A DNA stretch of 64,000 bases from CAJQPP01 sp963793465 (GTDB lineage: Bacteria; Planctomycetota; Planctomycetia; Pirellulales; Pirellulaceae), in the NCBI GenBank assembly GCA_963793465.1, contig CAWCAJ010000007.1, positions 1-64,000 on the forward strand, given 5' to 3'. A model generated the notes under the pieces. That model did no database searches. It was not told the origin of the DNA and saw only the letters and a program-made list of their open reading frames with translations. The position numbers were made by a program, and so were the translations under genes. Numbering within the stretch: the first letter of the stretch is position 1; each line of letters begins with the position of its first letter. Of this stretch, positions 53,635 to 62,416 are shown piece after piece.

Positions 53635-53668
53635 ATCGCTGAAAACCTGTGGCTTCGTGCGAAGGAAG

Positions 53669-55747
53669 CTATTTATCGACGGCCGCCATCGGCATCCCGG
53701 TCAGCATGCGGACATAGTCGACCGTGATGGCCAGGACTTCTTCCATGTAGTAGTCCCTTTCAATCTCGATATTGGTGTGGTTCACCTGATCTTCCAACTG
53801 CTTTTCATCTTCTTTCTCGGCATCCAGTTCTTTTCGCCGCTCGTTGAAATCATCGACGTTCAGGGAAACTGAGTTTTTTTCCTTTTGAGCCACATACTTC
53901 TGGATGCGAGCCTGTTCCTTCTGGAAATCTCCTGACCCCTGAACACGGCCGCGGGATCGATCAAACAACCGCTGGGTCATGTCGGGATTGATCCGGGTCA
54001 TTTCCGTGTAGGCGGCCTTGGGAACGCGATCAAACTCGACCGGGTACTCCAGATCGGACTCGGTGATGTCCATGTGGTCGGTGATTGAGGGCAGGACGAT
54101 ATCGGACAGTACGCCCCGTTTCTGCGTGCTATCTCCGTTGGGGCGGTAGAACTGGGAGACGGTAATTTTCAAGGCACCCAGATCAGGACCGGCGTCCCGC
54201 GTCTGCAGGACTATTTCCAGCAGGTTTAACATGGTTTGCACGGTCCCTTTGCCGTGCGTGGAGCTGTCCCCGACAACCAGACCCCGACCGTAATCCTGCA
54301 CGGCCCCTGCCAGGATCTCACTGGCACTGGCACTGAACTTACTGGTTAACACGACCAGCGGTCCTTCCCAGGCCATACCGTAATCATGGTCGTTCAATTG
54401 CTCGATCCCACCGTAGGGGCCCTTGACTTGAACCACTGGGCCGCGGTTGATGAACAGACCCGTGCAGTCCACGGCCTCGGTCAGGGAACCGCCCCCATTG
54501 CGTCGCAGGTCCAAAACGACGGCGTCCACCTTCTGGGCGTTGAAGTCGTCCAGGATTTTCTTCACGTCACGAGTCGTGCTTTTGTAATCCGGCTGGTTGC
54601 GGGCCCGGGCCTGCATGTCGGTATAGAAACTGGGCAGGTCAATCACGCCAATCCTGAAAGGGGCGCCTCCGTCCTTTTTGCCTGCATCGAACACCACGCC
54701 GGCTGCTTCGCTGTCCTTCAGCTCAATTCGTTCACGCACGATGGAGATGGTCTTGATTTCGCCGGCGCCGGGTGACATCACGGCCAGCCGGACCTTGGTT
54801 CCCGCATTACCGCGAATCATATCCACGACATCATCAAGTTTCATGTCGATGGTATCCACCATCTCGCCGTCATCGTTTTGACCGACGCCTACGATTTTGT
54901 CTTCCACTTTCAACTGGCCACCTTTGTCCGCCGCACCGCCCGGTACCAGGCGGCGAATCACCGTCATGCCGTCGTCGGTGGACTGCAACGTGGCCCCGAT
55001 GCCCTCCAGTTCCAGGCTCATGTTGATCTGGAAATTCACATAGCTGGATTTCGACATATAGGTCGTATGTGGATCGAAGCTGGTGGTGATGGAGGTAATG
55101 TACATTTCAATTACGTCATCGTTATCGAATTGCGTCATCCGCTTGGCAAATGCGCGGTAGCGATTCTTGAGGCGTTCTTCAGGTGTTTTCTTGTTGGTCG
55201 GTGAATCGGTCGTTTCGTCGTTGCGAAACACCAGCAGGTTGTACTTGATACGCTTCCGCCAACGCTCTTCGATCTCGGCTTCGCTGGTCGCGTAGTCGAT
55301 CAGGTCACGATCCGTAATCATCTCTTCTTTGACGTTGTAATCATGGGGCGCGTCGACCTGGCGGTTGGCCAGTTCCACACGCTCGGCAATCCGTTGTTTG
55401 AACCGGTCAAAGATGGCAAAGGCCGCCTCGTAGTTACCCGCTTTCAACATGTCGTCGAGTTCCGTGCTCCATTTCGCCTGGAACTCATCCACATCGGATT
55501 TCAGGAAATAGACCTTTTGCGGATCGAGGTTCTTGAGGAACATTTCCAGGGCACGCTCGGAAATGTCATCATTCAATTTGCGATTCGAAAGATGCTGGTC
55601 CATCAGCTGGGAAACGATCCGCGCCACCCTTTTCGAGTTACGGCTGGGTTCGCCATATTCCTGTGCCATCACGGAACAGGTGAGCCAGCAACTGGCAACA
55701 GCCAGGCAGATCACCCGAAACATTGCGGCGCGAGATGATTGCAACAT
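53669..55747 (-). CDS. prc: Carboxyl-terminal processing (tail-specific) peptidase, S41
   Basis: The 692-residue protease has a signal peptide (cleavage after VMAQ), an N-terminal helical domain (about 35-230), a PDZ domain (GIGATLQSTDDGMTVIRRLVPGGAADKGGQLKVEDKIVGV) and an S41 catalytic domain. The catalytic serine lies in TSKFSASASEI and the lysine in STHGKGTVQ. The C-terminal domain is Lys/Glu-rich. Length and layout match E. coli Prc/Tsp rather than the smaller CtpA. It degrades or trims periplasmic proteins from the C-terminus. ATG 55747 is preferred over upstream starts because the signal peptide begins there. Confidence 0.93.
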   Translation of the reverse strand: MLQSSRAAMFRVICLAVASCWLTCSVMAQEYGEPSRNSKRVARIVSQLMDQHLSNRKLNDDISERALEMFLKNLDPQKVYFLKSDVDEFQAKWSTELDDMLKAGNYEAAFAIFDRFKQRIAERVELANRQVDAPHDYNVKEEMITDRDLIDYATSEAEIEERWRKRIKYNLLVFRNDETTDSPTNKKTPEERLKNRYRAFAKRMTQFDNDDVIEMYITSITTSFDPHTTYMSKSSYVNFQINMSLELEGIGATLQSTDDGMTVIRRLVPGGAADKGGQLKVEDKIVGVGQNDDGEMVDTIDMKLDDVVDMIRGNAGTKVRLAVMSPGAGEIKTISIVRERIELKDSEAAGVVFDAGKKDGGAPFRIGVIDLPSFYTDMQARARNQPDYKSTTRDVKKILDDFNAQKVDAVVLDLRRNGGGSLTEAVDCTGLFINRGPVVQVKGPYGGIEQLNDHDYGMAWEGPLVVLTSKFSASASEILAGAVQDYGRGLVVGDSSTHGKGTVQTMLNLLEIVLQTRDAGPDLGALKITVSQFYRPNGDSTQKRGVLSDIVLPSITDHMDITESDLEYPVEFDRVPKAAYTEMTRINPDMTQRLFDRSRGRVQGSGDFQKEQARIQKYVAQKEKNSVSLNVDDFNERRKELDAEKEDEKQLEDQVNHTNIEIERDYYMEEVLAITVDYVRMLTGMPMAAVDK

Positions 55748-56374
55748 ACAGTCGTTCCTTATCAGAATGAAATATTGGCGTGCCGTGGGTCGAAACAGCA
55801 TTTTGTCCGCCGCGTCATCGAATCGCTAGAATACTAAGGGGTTCAAATGGTCGCGGCAAGATCGTTTTAAATACTGTCAAATACACGACTTAGTTGTAAC
55901 AACCGCAGGATCACTGCGAGCATAATTCAGCAGCAATCCGCTTTCATGTTACCGTCGGCAGTGAAAACCTGCCAAATCCAGTGGCATTTGAGTGTTCGAT
56001 TCGGGACGTTTCGCAACATTCCGGGCATCCCGGGTGATCGAGCGGCTGCCGCGGATACTCTCGCAAGCATGCCCCGATTCCCGGGGGAGCCGATAACTCC
56101 CGGGGGAGCCGATAACTCCCGGGGGAGCCGATAACTCCCGGGGGAGCTTTTTCCCCTGGGCGAGCCAATATCTCCTGGGTAAGCCGCATTCGCAGGCACC
56201 CCAATACGCTGGGGTCCCCCGGGCAGCGTATCATCCCGGCAGGTCCTGCCGCTGTTTTCGTGTCGTGGTAAGGTGGATGGGAACGGAATGATCCGTGGCA
56301 ATGCAGACAGCGGTCGGTAAGATACCTGAAGGCAATGTTTGGAAATGTAACTTATTCTGCAGGAGTCTGTCCGA
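55748..56374. other. Divergent intergenic region with a palindromic tandem repeat
   Basis: This 627-base spacer between the protease and the sigma54-activator gene contains three perfect 19-bp repeats at 56091-56147 plus degenerate copies on both sides. The ribosome site AGGAGT of the activator is at 56361-56366. Open frames through the repeats are an effect of the repeat and are not taken as genes. Confidence 0.55.
56091..56147. repeat. 19-bp tandem repeat with palindromic core, three perfect units
   Basis: CGATAACTCCCGGGGGAGC is repeated without change at 56091-56109, 56110-56128 and 56129-56147. A partial unit precedes it and decayed copies follow to about 56180. Each unit contains CTCCCGGGGGAG, which is self-complementary, so each can form a hairpin. 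Confidence 0.93.
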
Positions 56375-58204
56375 TTGCCCGCCTACCTTCTCATGAATGC
56401 CGGATTACGCGCCGGTTCTCGGTACCGACTGGTTGAGTCCGAAAAAAACAACCTGGGCCGCGACTGGGACTGCCGCGTTGTGTTAAACGATCCACAGTGT
56501 TCCAGGGTCCACGCCTCCATCTTTCTGGAGCAGGGTTCCTGGTGGATCCGTGATCATGGCAGCAGCAATGGAACGTTCGTAAACGGTCAACGCATCGACG
56601 AAGCCCAGTTGGCGGAGGGAAACCAGGTGCGACTGGGCTCCAGCCTGTTTACGTTCTCGACCGCGGTCGGTGGGCAGGGGCTGCAGGCGGCCGCCCCGCC
56701 CAGCGGCGAGAATACCAGCCAGACATTGATCCTGGATGAACGATTCAACCCGTCGGAAACCGGGCAGTACACGCTGGAGTTTCTCAGCGATCATGGCAGT
56801 GGAGGTGACTTTTTCTTTCTTTTTCAGCTATCGGTCAAATTGCTGAGCGTGGACAAGCCTGACGAAGTGGTGCAGTTATGCGTTTCCCGTCTGCTGGAAC
56901 GCACCCGCGGCACGGTGGCGGGATTCATGTGGCTGACCGACCAGGGTCAACTGCAACCCAAAGTCGTGTTTCCCGCGGACGAATCCGGCAAGTTGCAATT
57001 GGATGAGAAGTTGACCCGACGTGTCGTCAAGCAAAAACACCTGATCCGAATTGAGCACGGCACGGGCAAGTTCGAAAGCGGATTTGCAGATTCGATTTGT
57101 TTACCGCTGATCATGAACGAGGAAGCCATTGGCGCATTGCATCTCTATCGTCAGGACCAGTCATTTAATGACGCCCAACTGAAACTGGTCAGCTCGGTTG
57201 CCAACATCATGGTGCGCTCATTGCAACGGGCCAACCGGCAAGCCACGATGGAGGCGGAGCATCAGCGGCTGGCGTTTCGGTCGGCAGACACGCACGAGCT
57301 GATTGGTGAGAGTCCGCCCATGCGATCGCTGAAATCCAAAATTGCCCGCATTGCGCGGGCATCGGGTTGTGTTCTGATCCGCGGAGAAAGCGGCAGCGGC
57401 AAGGAGCTGGTTGCGCGGGCGTTGCATCGGTCCGGCCCTCGCGCTGAGCGGCCCATGTTGTGCGTGAACTGCGCGGCCATTCCCCGCGACTTGATGGAAA
57501 GTCAGCTTTTCGGACACAAGCGAGGTGCCTTTACCAGTGCCCAAAGCGACCATGTCGGTTGGTTCCAGCAAGCCGATCTGGGCACTCTGTTCCTCGATGA
57601 AATCGGGGAACTGACTCTGGAGGGTCAGGCCAAGCTGCTGCGGATCCTGGAGGGCCATCCCTTCCTGCCGGTGGGCGGGTCGCAGCAGATTACGGTGGAC
57701 GTGCGGGTCATCTGCGCGACGAACCGCGATCTGCGTGAGGTTGTCAAGGAAAAGCAGTTTCGCGAGGACTTATACTATCGATTGAGTGTTTTTGAGCTGA
57801 CCATTCCGCCCCTTCGCGATCGAGGCGCCGATCTGCAGTATCTGATGGAGCATTTCCTGCAACACTTCAAAACCCAACATGGCCGACCTGACTTGCGGCT
57901 GTCCGACCAGGCGCGCAGCCGGATGCTCTCCTTTTCCTGGCCCGGCAACGTGCGGCAGCTGCGAAATGTGATCGATAGCGCCGTGGTGATGGCCGAAACC
58001 GATCAGATCAGCGCGGATGACCTGGGCATTCGGGACCATCCCGGTGGCGAACTGGGATCCCTGAAGATTGATGACTGGGAGCGTAAGTTGATCAAAGAGG
58101 CGTTGGCTCGGACCGCCAAAAATGTACCCCAGGCGGCCGAGTTGCTGGGTATCAGTCGGGCCACGCTTTATCGCAAGATCGATGAGTATGGCATTGAACG
58201 TTAA
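56375..58204 (+). CDS. FHA-GAF sigma54-dependent transcriptional activator
   Basis: The 609-residue regulator has an FHA domain (about 20-95, with LGRDWDCRVVL, CSRVHASIF and HGSSNGTFVN), a GAF domain (about 155-285), an AAA+ sigma54-interaction domain (about 307-530) and a Fis-type helix-turn-helix (about 570-605, PQAAELLGISRATLYRKIDEY). Walker A is GESGSGK (337-343) and Walker B is FLDEIGEL. The sigma54-contact loop reads GAFTSA (384-389) instead of GAFTGA. FHA implies control by phosphothreonine binding instead of a receiver domain. The start is TTG 56375, eight bases after AGGAGT. No target promoter can be named. Confidence 0.92.
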   Translation: MPAYLLMNAGLRAGSRYRLVESEKNNLGRDWDCRVVLNDPQCSRVHASIFLEQGSWWIRDHGSSNGTFVNGQRIDEAQLAEGNQVRLGSSLFTFSTAVGGQGLQAAAPPSGENTSQTLILDERFNPSETGQYTLEFLSDHGSGGDFFFLFQLSVKLLSVDKPDEVVQLCVSRLLERTRGTVAGFMWLTDQGQLQPKVVFPADESGKLQLDEKLTRRVVKQKHLIRIEHGTGKFESGFADSICLPLIMNEEAIGALHLYRQDQSFNDAQLKLVSSVANIMVRSLQRANRQATMEAEHQRLAFRSADTHELIGESPPMRSLKSKIARIARASGCVLIRGESGSGKELVARALHRSGPRAERPMLCVNCAAIPRDLMESQLFGHKRGAFTSAQSDHVGWFQQADLGTLFLDEIGELTLEGQAKLLRILEGHPFLPVGGSQQITVDVRVICATNRDLREVVKEKQFREDLYYRLSVFELTIPPLRDRGADLQYLMEHFLQHFKTQHGRPDLRLSDQARSRMLSFSWPGNVRQLRNVIDSAVVMAETDQISADDLGIRDHPGGELGSLKIDDWERKLIKEALARTAKNVPQAAELLGISRATLYRKIDEYGIER

Positions 58205-58370
58205 GTCGCTTTTCAAAAATCAGCTTGCCGGTGATGGCGAGTGTCCCGGCCTGGCCCTGCTCTGCCCGGTGACACAGACGAGTGCGTGTTTCGTTTCGGT
58301 GCAGCGTTTTTTCGTACAAGTTGCTCGGGAAAATGAGTGCGGTACACGCTACCTATTCGTGCGACTGGCA

Positions 58371-59726
58371 CTAGCCGGCCCGTTTACGAGGCGAAGTTCG
58401 AGGCGAGGATTCAGTGGCCGGGCCCGCGGAGGGACTGGATGAGGCTGCCTGAGACAGACTCAGCAAGGGCTCAATCCCCTTCACATGAATGTCCTGCTGC
58501 GGGAAGGCGATTTCGATGCGTTGACTGCGGAATTCCTGGTCAATGGCCATATGCAATTGATGCAGGACCTCCGGGTAGGTTTCCCGTTTGGCGATGTGGA
58601 TTCGCAGTTCAAAGTCCAGCGAACTGCCGCCGAAACTGCTGAAGATCACTTCGGGTCGCGGGTCGCGAAGTACATTTTCATTGTCGCGGGCCACCCGCAA
58701 CAGCACGCTTTGCGCCAGCCGCGTGTCCGAACCATAGGCAATGCCTACCGGAATCACCACGCGGGTAATGGAATCCGACAACGTCCAGTTGATCACATCG
58801 TCGGTAATGAACTTCTTGTTGGGAACGATCAACTCGCGACGGTCATAGTCGATAATCATGGTGGCCCGCAACTGGATGCGAGTGACGAATCCTGTGGTGC
58901 CGTTGACCGTGACAAAGTCGCCGACGCGAATCGGACGTTCCAGCAGGATGATGATGCCGGCCACAAAGTTGGCAAAAATTTCCTGCAGGCCAAAACCCAG
59001 TCCCACGCTCATGGCGGCTACCAGCCACTGCACGCTGGACCAGGTGAAGCCAATCACCCGGCTGGCCAACACCAAGCCAATGGCGCCGACGGCGTAGCGG
59101 CAGACAATCGAAATCGCGTACTTGCCCCCCCGATCCAGTGGCAGACGATCCAGGATCACCATCTGCAGCAGACCCGGGATATTGCGGCTGACGGCAAACG
59201 TGACCGCGATGACCATCAGAAAACGCAGGACATCGCCCACCGTAATCCAGGAAAGTTTGGTGACGGCAATCACGGTTTTTTGGTCCGGCCCGATGGTTTC
59301 CACCTGGCGGTTGACTTGCCATACTCCGTAGTCCAGGGCCTTCACCGCGGGAATCACATCCTGCCAGAAAGAAAACGCCATCACCAGGCAAAATCCGATA
59401 CAGGTGACATGCAGGAGTCGCGTGACCTGGGTCCGGATGGCGTTGATTTCGTTGTCGGCCCCCAGGTTGCCATTGGCCATTTCGGGGTATTCGGTCTCAA
59501 AGTGGGGTCGCCAGCGGCGGCGGGCGATGATGATGTTGTGCCCGATGTTGACGACTCGGCGTAACAGGTAATAAACGGCCACGACTCCCAGAATCAACCA
59601 CCAGGTCATCAACAGACGCACACCCAGGAATACGGAAGAGTACATGTAACCCAGGGCCGACACCCCGGCCAAGGCCATCGGGGCCATCACAAAGGGGGGG
59701 ACCACAGGGCAAATGTCTGTTGCCAA
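58371..59726 (-). CDS. mscK: MscS-type mechanosensitive channel, C-terminal part (frame 2)
   Basis: This frame encodes up to 451 residues and carries the MscS core: membrane helices, the pore helix in WLVAAMSVGLGFGLQEIFANFVAGIIILLERPIRVGDFV, the beta domain, and a variable Ser/Pro-rich C-terminus. It seems to continue the neighbouring frame ending at 59687. The sequence around the junction reads on smoothly (ALWSPP then FVMAPMALAGVSAL) if one base is added to the seven-C run (complement of 59694-59700). The apparent TTG start at 59726 lies inside the other frame, with no ribosome site. It is therefore probably the 3' part of one roughly 1280-residue MscK-like gene. Confidence 0.85.
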   Translation of the reverse strand: MATDICPVVPPFVMAPMALAGVSALGYMYSSVFLGVRLLMTWWLILGVVAVYYLLRRVVNIGHNIIIARRRWRPHFETEYPEMANGNLGADNEINAIRTQVTRLLHVTCIGFCLVMAFSFWQDVIPAVKALDYGVWQVNRQVETIGPDQKTVIAVTKLSWITVGDVLRFLMVIAVTFAVSRNIPGLLQMVILDRLPLDRGGKYAISIVCRYAVGAIGLVLASRVIGFTWSSVQWLVAAMSVGLGFGLQEIFANFVAGIIILLERPIRVGDFVTVNGTTGFVTRIQLRATMIIDYDRRELIVPNKKFITDDVINWTLSDSITRVVIPVGIAYGSDTRLAQSVLLRVARDNENVLRDPRPEVIFSSFGGSSLDFELRIHIAKRETYPEVLHQLHMAIDQEFRSQRIEIAFPQQDIHVKGIEPLLSLSQAASSSPSAGPATESSPRTSPRKRAG

Positions 59727-62206
59727 ACATGGCGGCTGGAGGCCGGTTCGTTTTTCCAGGCCTTGCCAACGCCACGCAGCAACCGGAATGAGGTGACGGT
59801 CAACAATACCATGCAGGTGATGAAGATCAGCCGGCCCAGCGAATCAACCCACTGCCCTTCCTCGTAGACCTCGAGTGCTTCCGTGATTGCAAACAAGGGC
59901 AGACAATAACGGGCAATCGTACCCGACGCCATTCGCACCCGGTCACTGACGTCCCGAGACCAACCCAACTGGGTTTCCGCCAAACCGCCGCGGATCGCCA
60001 TGCGAAACACGAATGAGGCTATGAAGAGCTGGGGTGTGATATTCCACAATCCCCGGGAGATTGAGTCCTTCAGTGTGCCGCTTTCGAAACCCGAGTACAA
60101 CAGCAAGGCCAGGGTGGCAACCAGGGCTGGCAACAGGGAAGCCTGGAACATCGTCATCAGCAACGATCGCACCAGCGGCGCCACCCGCACTTCACTGCGT
60201 CTCAGGCAGGTATGACGCAAGCGGCGATCCAGTTGTTGACGCATCCCGATGCCCAGCCAGAGACCTGCCAGCAAAAAGAAAATCAGAAACCAGTCACCAC
60301 TGAGCCGCGTCCTCAGGAAACTCACCATGCTCTGCCACTGATCGGATGTTCCAATCGCCTGCAAGGCCCGCAGACTTTCGCGAAAGTCGCTGGAATCCAG
60401 GGGTTCGGCGCTGCGAATCCACAACACGTGCTGGTCAATGTAAGTTTGCAACTCGGTAGTGCGGGCCAGCAACTCCTCATGGGATTGTTGAAGTTTGGCC
60501 AGGCTGTTCAGATAGACCTCATAATCCGCGTTCAGCTCATAAAGGTAAGTCTGCTTCTTGGCCAGCAACTCGGCCGCCTTTTCCGAAAGTTCCAACGCTG
60601 AAATCCGCGATGTCGCTGGATCCAGGTCGTTCACCAACGCTTCAATGGCTTCCTTTTCCACAGCTAACTGGTCGATCTGGTCGTTAATCTTCAAACGCTC
60701 AAGTTTCAGATCCGGCAACGTCGACTCTATCTCGAAGATTTTCTGCCGGCTATGGCTGGTTTGCGGTAGCTTGGTGCGTTCAAACCGCAATAACAATCCG
60801 ACAGCCTGCGAGTGTCCGGCTGCGGTCAGGTGCTCGTCCAGTTTCTTTCGCGACCCCTCCATCGCCGACAGCTGCTGATCCAGTTCTTGTTGGGCAGAAA
60901 TGTTTGCCCGGTTGGTTTGCGAGACGGTGGTGCGTTGTTCGGCCAACAGGGCGTTTTCCTCCGCCAGATCCCGCAGCAGCGGGTGTGCGTCCATCGCTTC
61001 CCGCCTGGCCGTTTCGGCCTCGGCCTGAATCGCTTCGTCCCGCCGTCGCGCGACCTGGGTCGCCAATTTTTGGGTTAACGATTGGGTGTGTTCCCATTGG
61101 CGTTTCAGCACATCCCGCCGCAAAAAAGTGCTGCGTTCGGTGGCGGTCAACCAGAGCGAGGTCACGGATAACAGACGCAGATGAATCGTGGCTCCGATCA
61201 CTCGGGCCTGGTTCTCCAGTAACGTGGCCTGGGCCTGCAGGTCGTTGCCCGCATGGGATTCCACCAGTTCCGTGGCTTCCTGCAATTGCTGCCGCAGTTG
61301 CTGTTCCGTTTGCGCCATTGCATCGCTTTGACGCGTGCGTTCCTTGAGCAGACTGTCGGCACCACCAAGCTCGTTCCGCAGTCGTTCTTCGCGAGCCTGG
61401 TAGTCCTGTAACAGCGTCTGGTGCGATTCCAAAGTCAGGCTTTTTTCCAGATCCGCCGACAACTCGGGTAATGTCTGGTTCATGGCTTGTTGCCACTGTT
61501 GCAAATCGGCGGGTTGCCGCTCAATCTCCTTCTGCATTTTTTCAATTTGTGCGAGATGCTGCAGACCAGCGCGTTGCCGTTCATAGCCGCGTTCCAGTGT
61601 GGCACGCGTTTCTTCGCCAACCTCCTCGGCAATCGCAATTCCCTCCGCCAGGCTATCCAGCGATTGTTTCAGTCTGGCGAGGCGAACCCGGTCAATGGCC
61701 TGACTATCGACGGGAAACAAACCCCCGAAGGAAAACACCGGATCGTTCATCCAGGAAAGCCCGGATGGGATCCCCTGGGGGCCGATATCGTTTTGGATCG
61801 GTTTTGGCAGAGCAAGTTCGGTCGGATCGCCTGCTTCCTGATAACTCACCTGGGCGATTACCACCGGTGGGTTGGTTGGTGAGGGTGGGTTAACACCCGC
61901 CGGGTGGGCCATCAAAGGGGTTGGGGTCTCAGACGGGGTTGGGGTCTCAGACGGGGTTGGGGTCTCAGGAACGAACCCTGTTGCCAATTCGAGGGGGTCC
62001 CATTCGATGGGGTCGATGACCGATTGGTAGACCGCCGGCGAATCGATAGGTCCCAGACCAAAACGCTGACCCGGCACGTAGACTTCGATGACGGGTTGCG
62101 GTGTCGCTTCCTGGGCATCGACCAGCGACAGGGTGTTGACCCAACCGAACAGCAGGGCCAAAAGCAATACGAGTTTTCCAGCGTAACCGCGCACCAGGTT
62201 TAACAC
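59687..62206 (-). CDS. mscK: MscK/KefA-type channel, N-terminal part (frame 1)
   Basis: The 839-residue frame has a signal peptide (cleaved near VDAQ), a Pro/Thr-rich linker with repeated ETPTPS units, a long periplasmic helical coiled region (about 160-620), and membrane helices in the last 200 residues (WFLIFFLLAGLWLGIG, LLPALVATLALLLYSG, LIFITCMVLLTV). This is the N-terminal architecture of MscK. It ends shortly after the seven-C run and lacks the pore domain, which lies in the overlapping frame. The start is GTG 62206. Whether the break is natural or a sequencing error cannot be decided here. Confidence 0.85.
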   Translation of the reverse strand: MLNLVRGYAGKLVLLLALLFGWVNTLSLVDAQEATPQPVIEVYVPGQRFGLGPIDSPAVYQSVIDPIEWDPLELATGFVPETPTPSETPTPSETPTPLMAHPAGVNPPSPTNPPVVIAQVSYQEAGDPTELALPKPIQNDIGPQGIPSGLSWMNDPVFSFGGLFPVDSQAIDRVRLARLKQSLDSLAEGIAIAEEVGEETRATLERGYERQRAGLQHLAQIEKMQKEIERQPADLQQWQQAMNQTLPELSADLEKSLTLESHQTLLQDYQAREERLRNELGGADSLLKERTRQSDAMAQTEQQLRQQLQEATELVESHAGNDLQAQATLLENQARVIGATIHLRLLSVTSLWLTATERSTFLRRDVLKRQWEHTQSLTQKLATQVARRRDEAIQAEAETARREAMDAHPLLRDLAEENALLAEQRTTVSQTNRANISAQQELDQQLSAMEGSRKKLDEHLTAAGHSQAVGLLLRFERTKLPQTSHSRQKIFEIESTLPDLKLERLKINDQIDQLAVEKEAIEALVNDLDPATSRISALELSEKAAELLAKKQTYLYELNADYEVYLNSLAKLQQSHEELLARTTELQTYIDQHVLWIRSAEPLDSSDFRESLRALQAIGTSDQWQSMVSFLRTRLSGDWFLIFFLLAGLWLGIGMRQQLDRRLRHTCLRRSEVRVAPLVRSLLMTMFQASLLPALVATLALLLYSGFESGTLKDSISRGLWNITPQLFIASFVFRMAIRGGLAETQLGWSRDVSDRVRMASGTIARYCLPLFAITEALEVYEEGQWVDSLGRLIFITCMVLLTVTSFRLLRGVGKAWKNEPASSRHVWQQTFALWSPPL
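61922..61975. repeat. 18-bp in-frame tandem repeat, about three units
   Basis: Three near-identical 18-bp units with the form GGGGTTGGGGTCTCAGAC encode the ETPTPS repeats of the MscK linker (minus strand). The unit keeps the frame. Confidence 0.85.
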
Positions 62207-62416
62207 GTCGGCATCCTGCCAATGATCCAGGGGTCGTTCAAATCGTCACACGCGGCTTCAACCATAGCAACGGGTATGCTCGCAGGATTGGCGAACCGCG
62301 TAGTTCGGGCAGGGAGAGTAGTAGGGCGACCCGGGTCCGGCAAGGTCAACGTGAACCCGCTACATGTCCGTGCGACTCGCAATGGCCCGTGGGTGGCCTT
62401 GGACCGGATCTTTTTC

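Noticed and set aside
56091..56147. Possible CRISPR array
   Set aside because: The units are contiguous 19-bp copies without spacers and no cas gene is present.
55927..56301. A 124-codon minus-strand frame containing Pro/Gly-rich repeats
   Set aside because: Its content is generated by the 19-bp tandem repeat; no start or ribosome site supports it.
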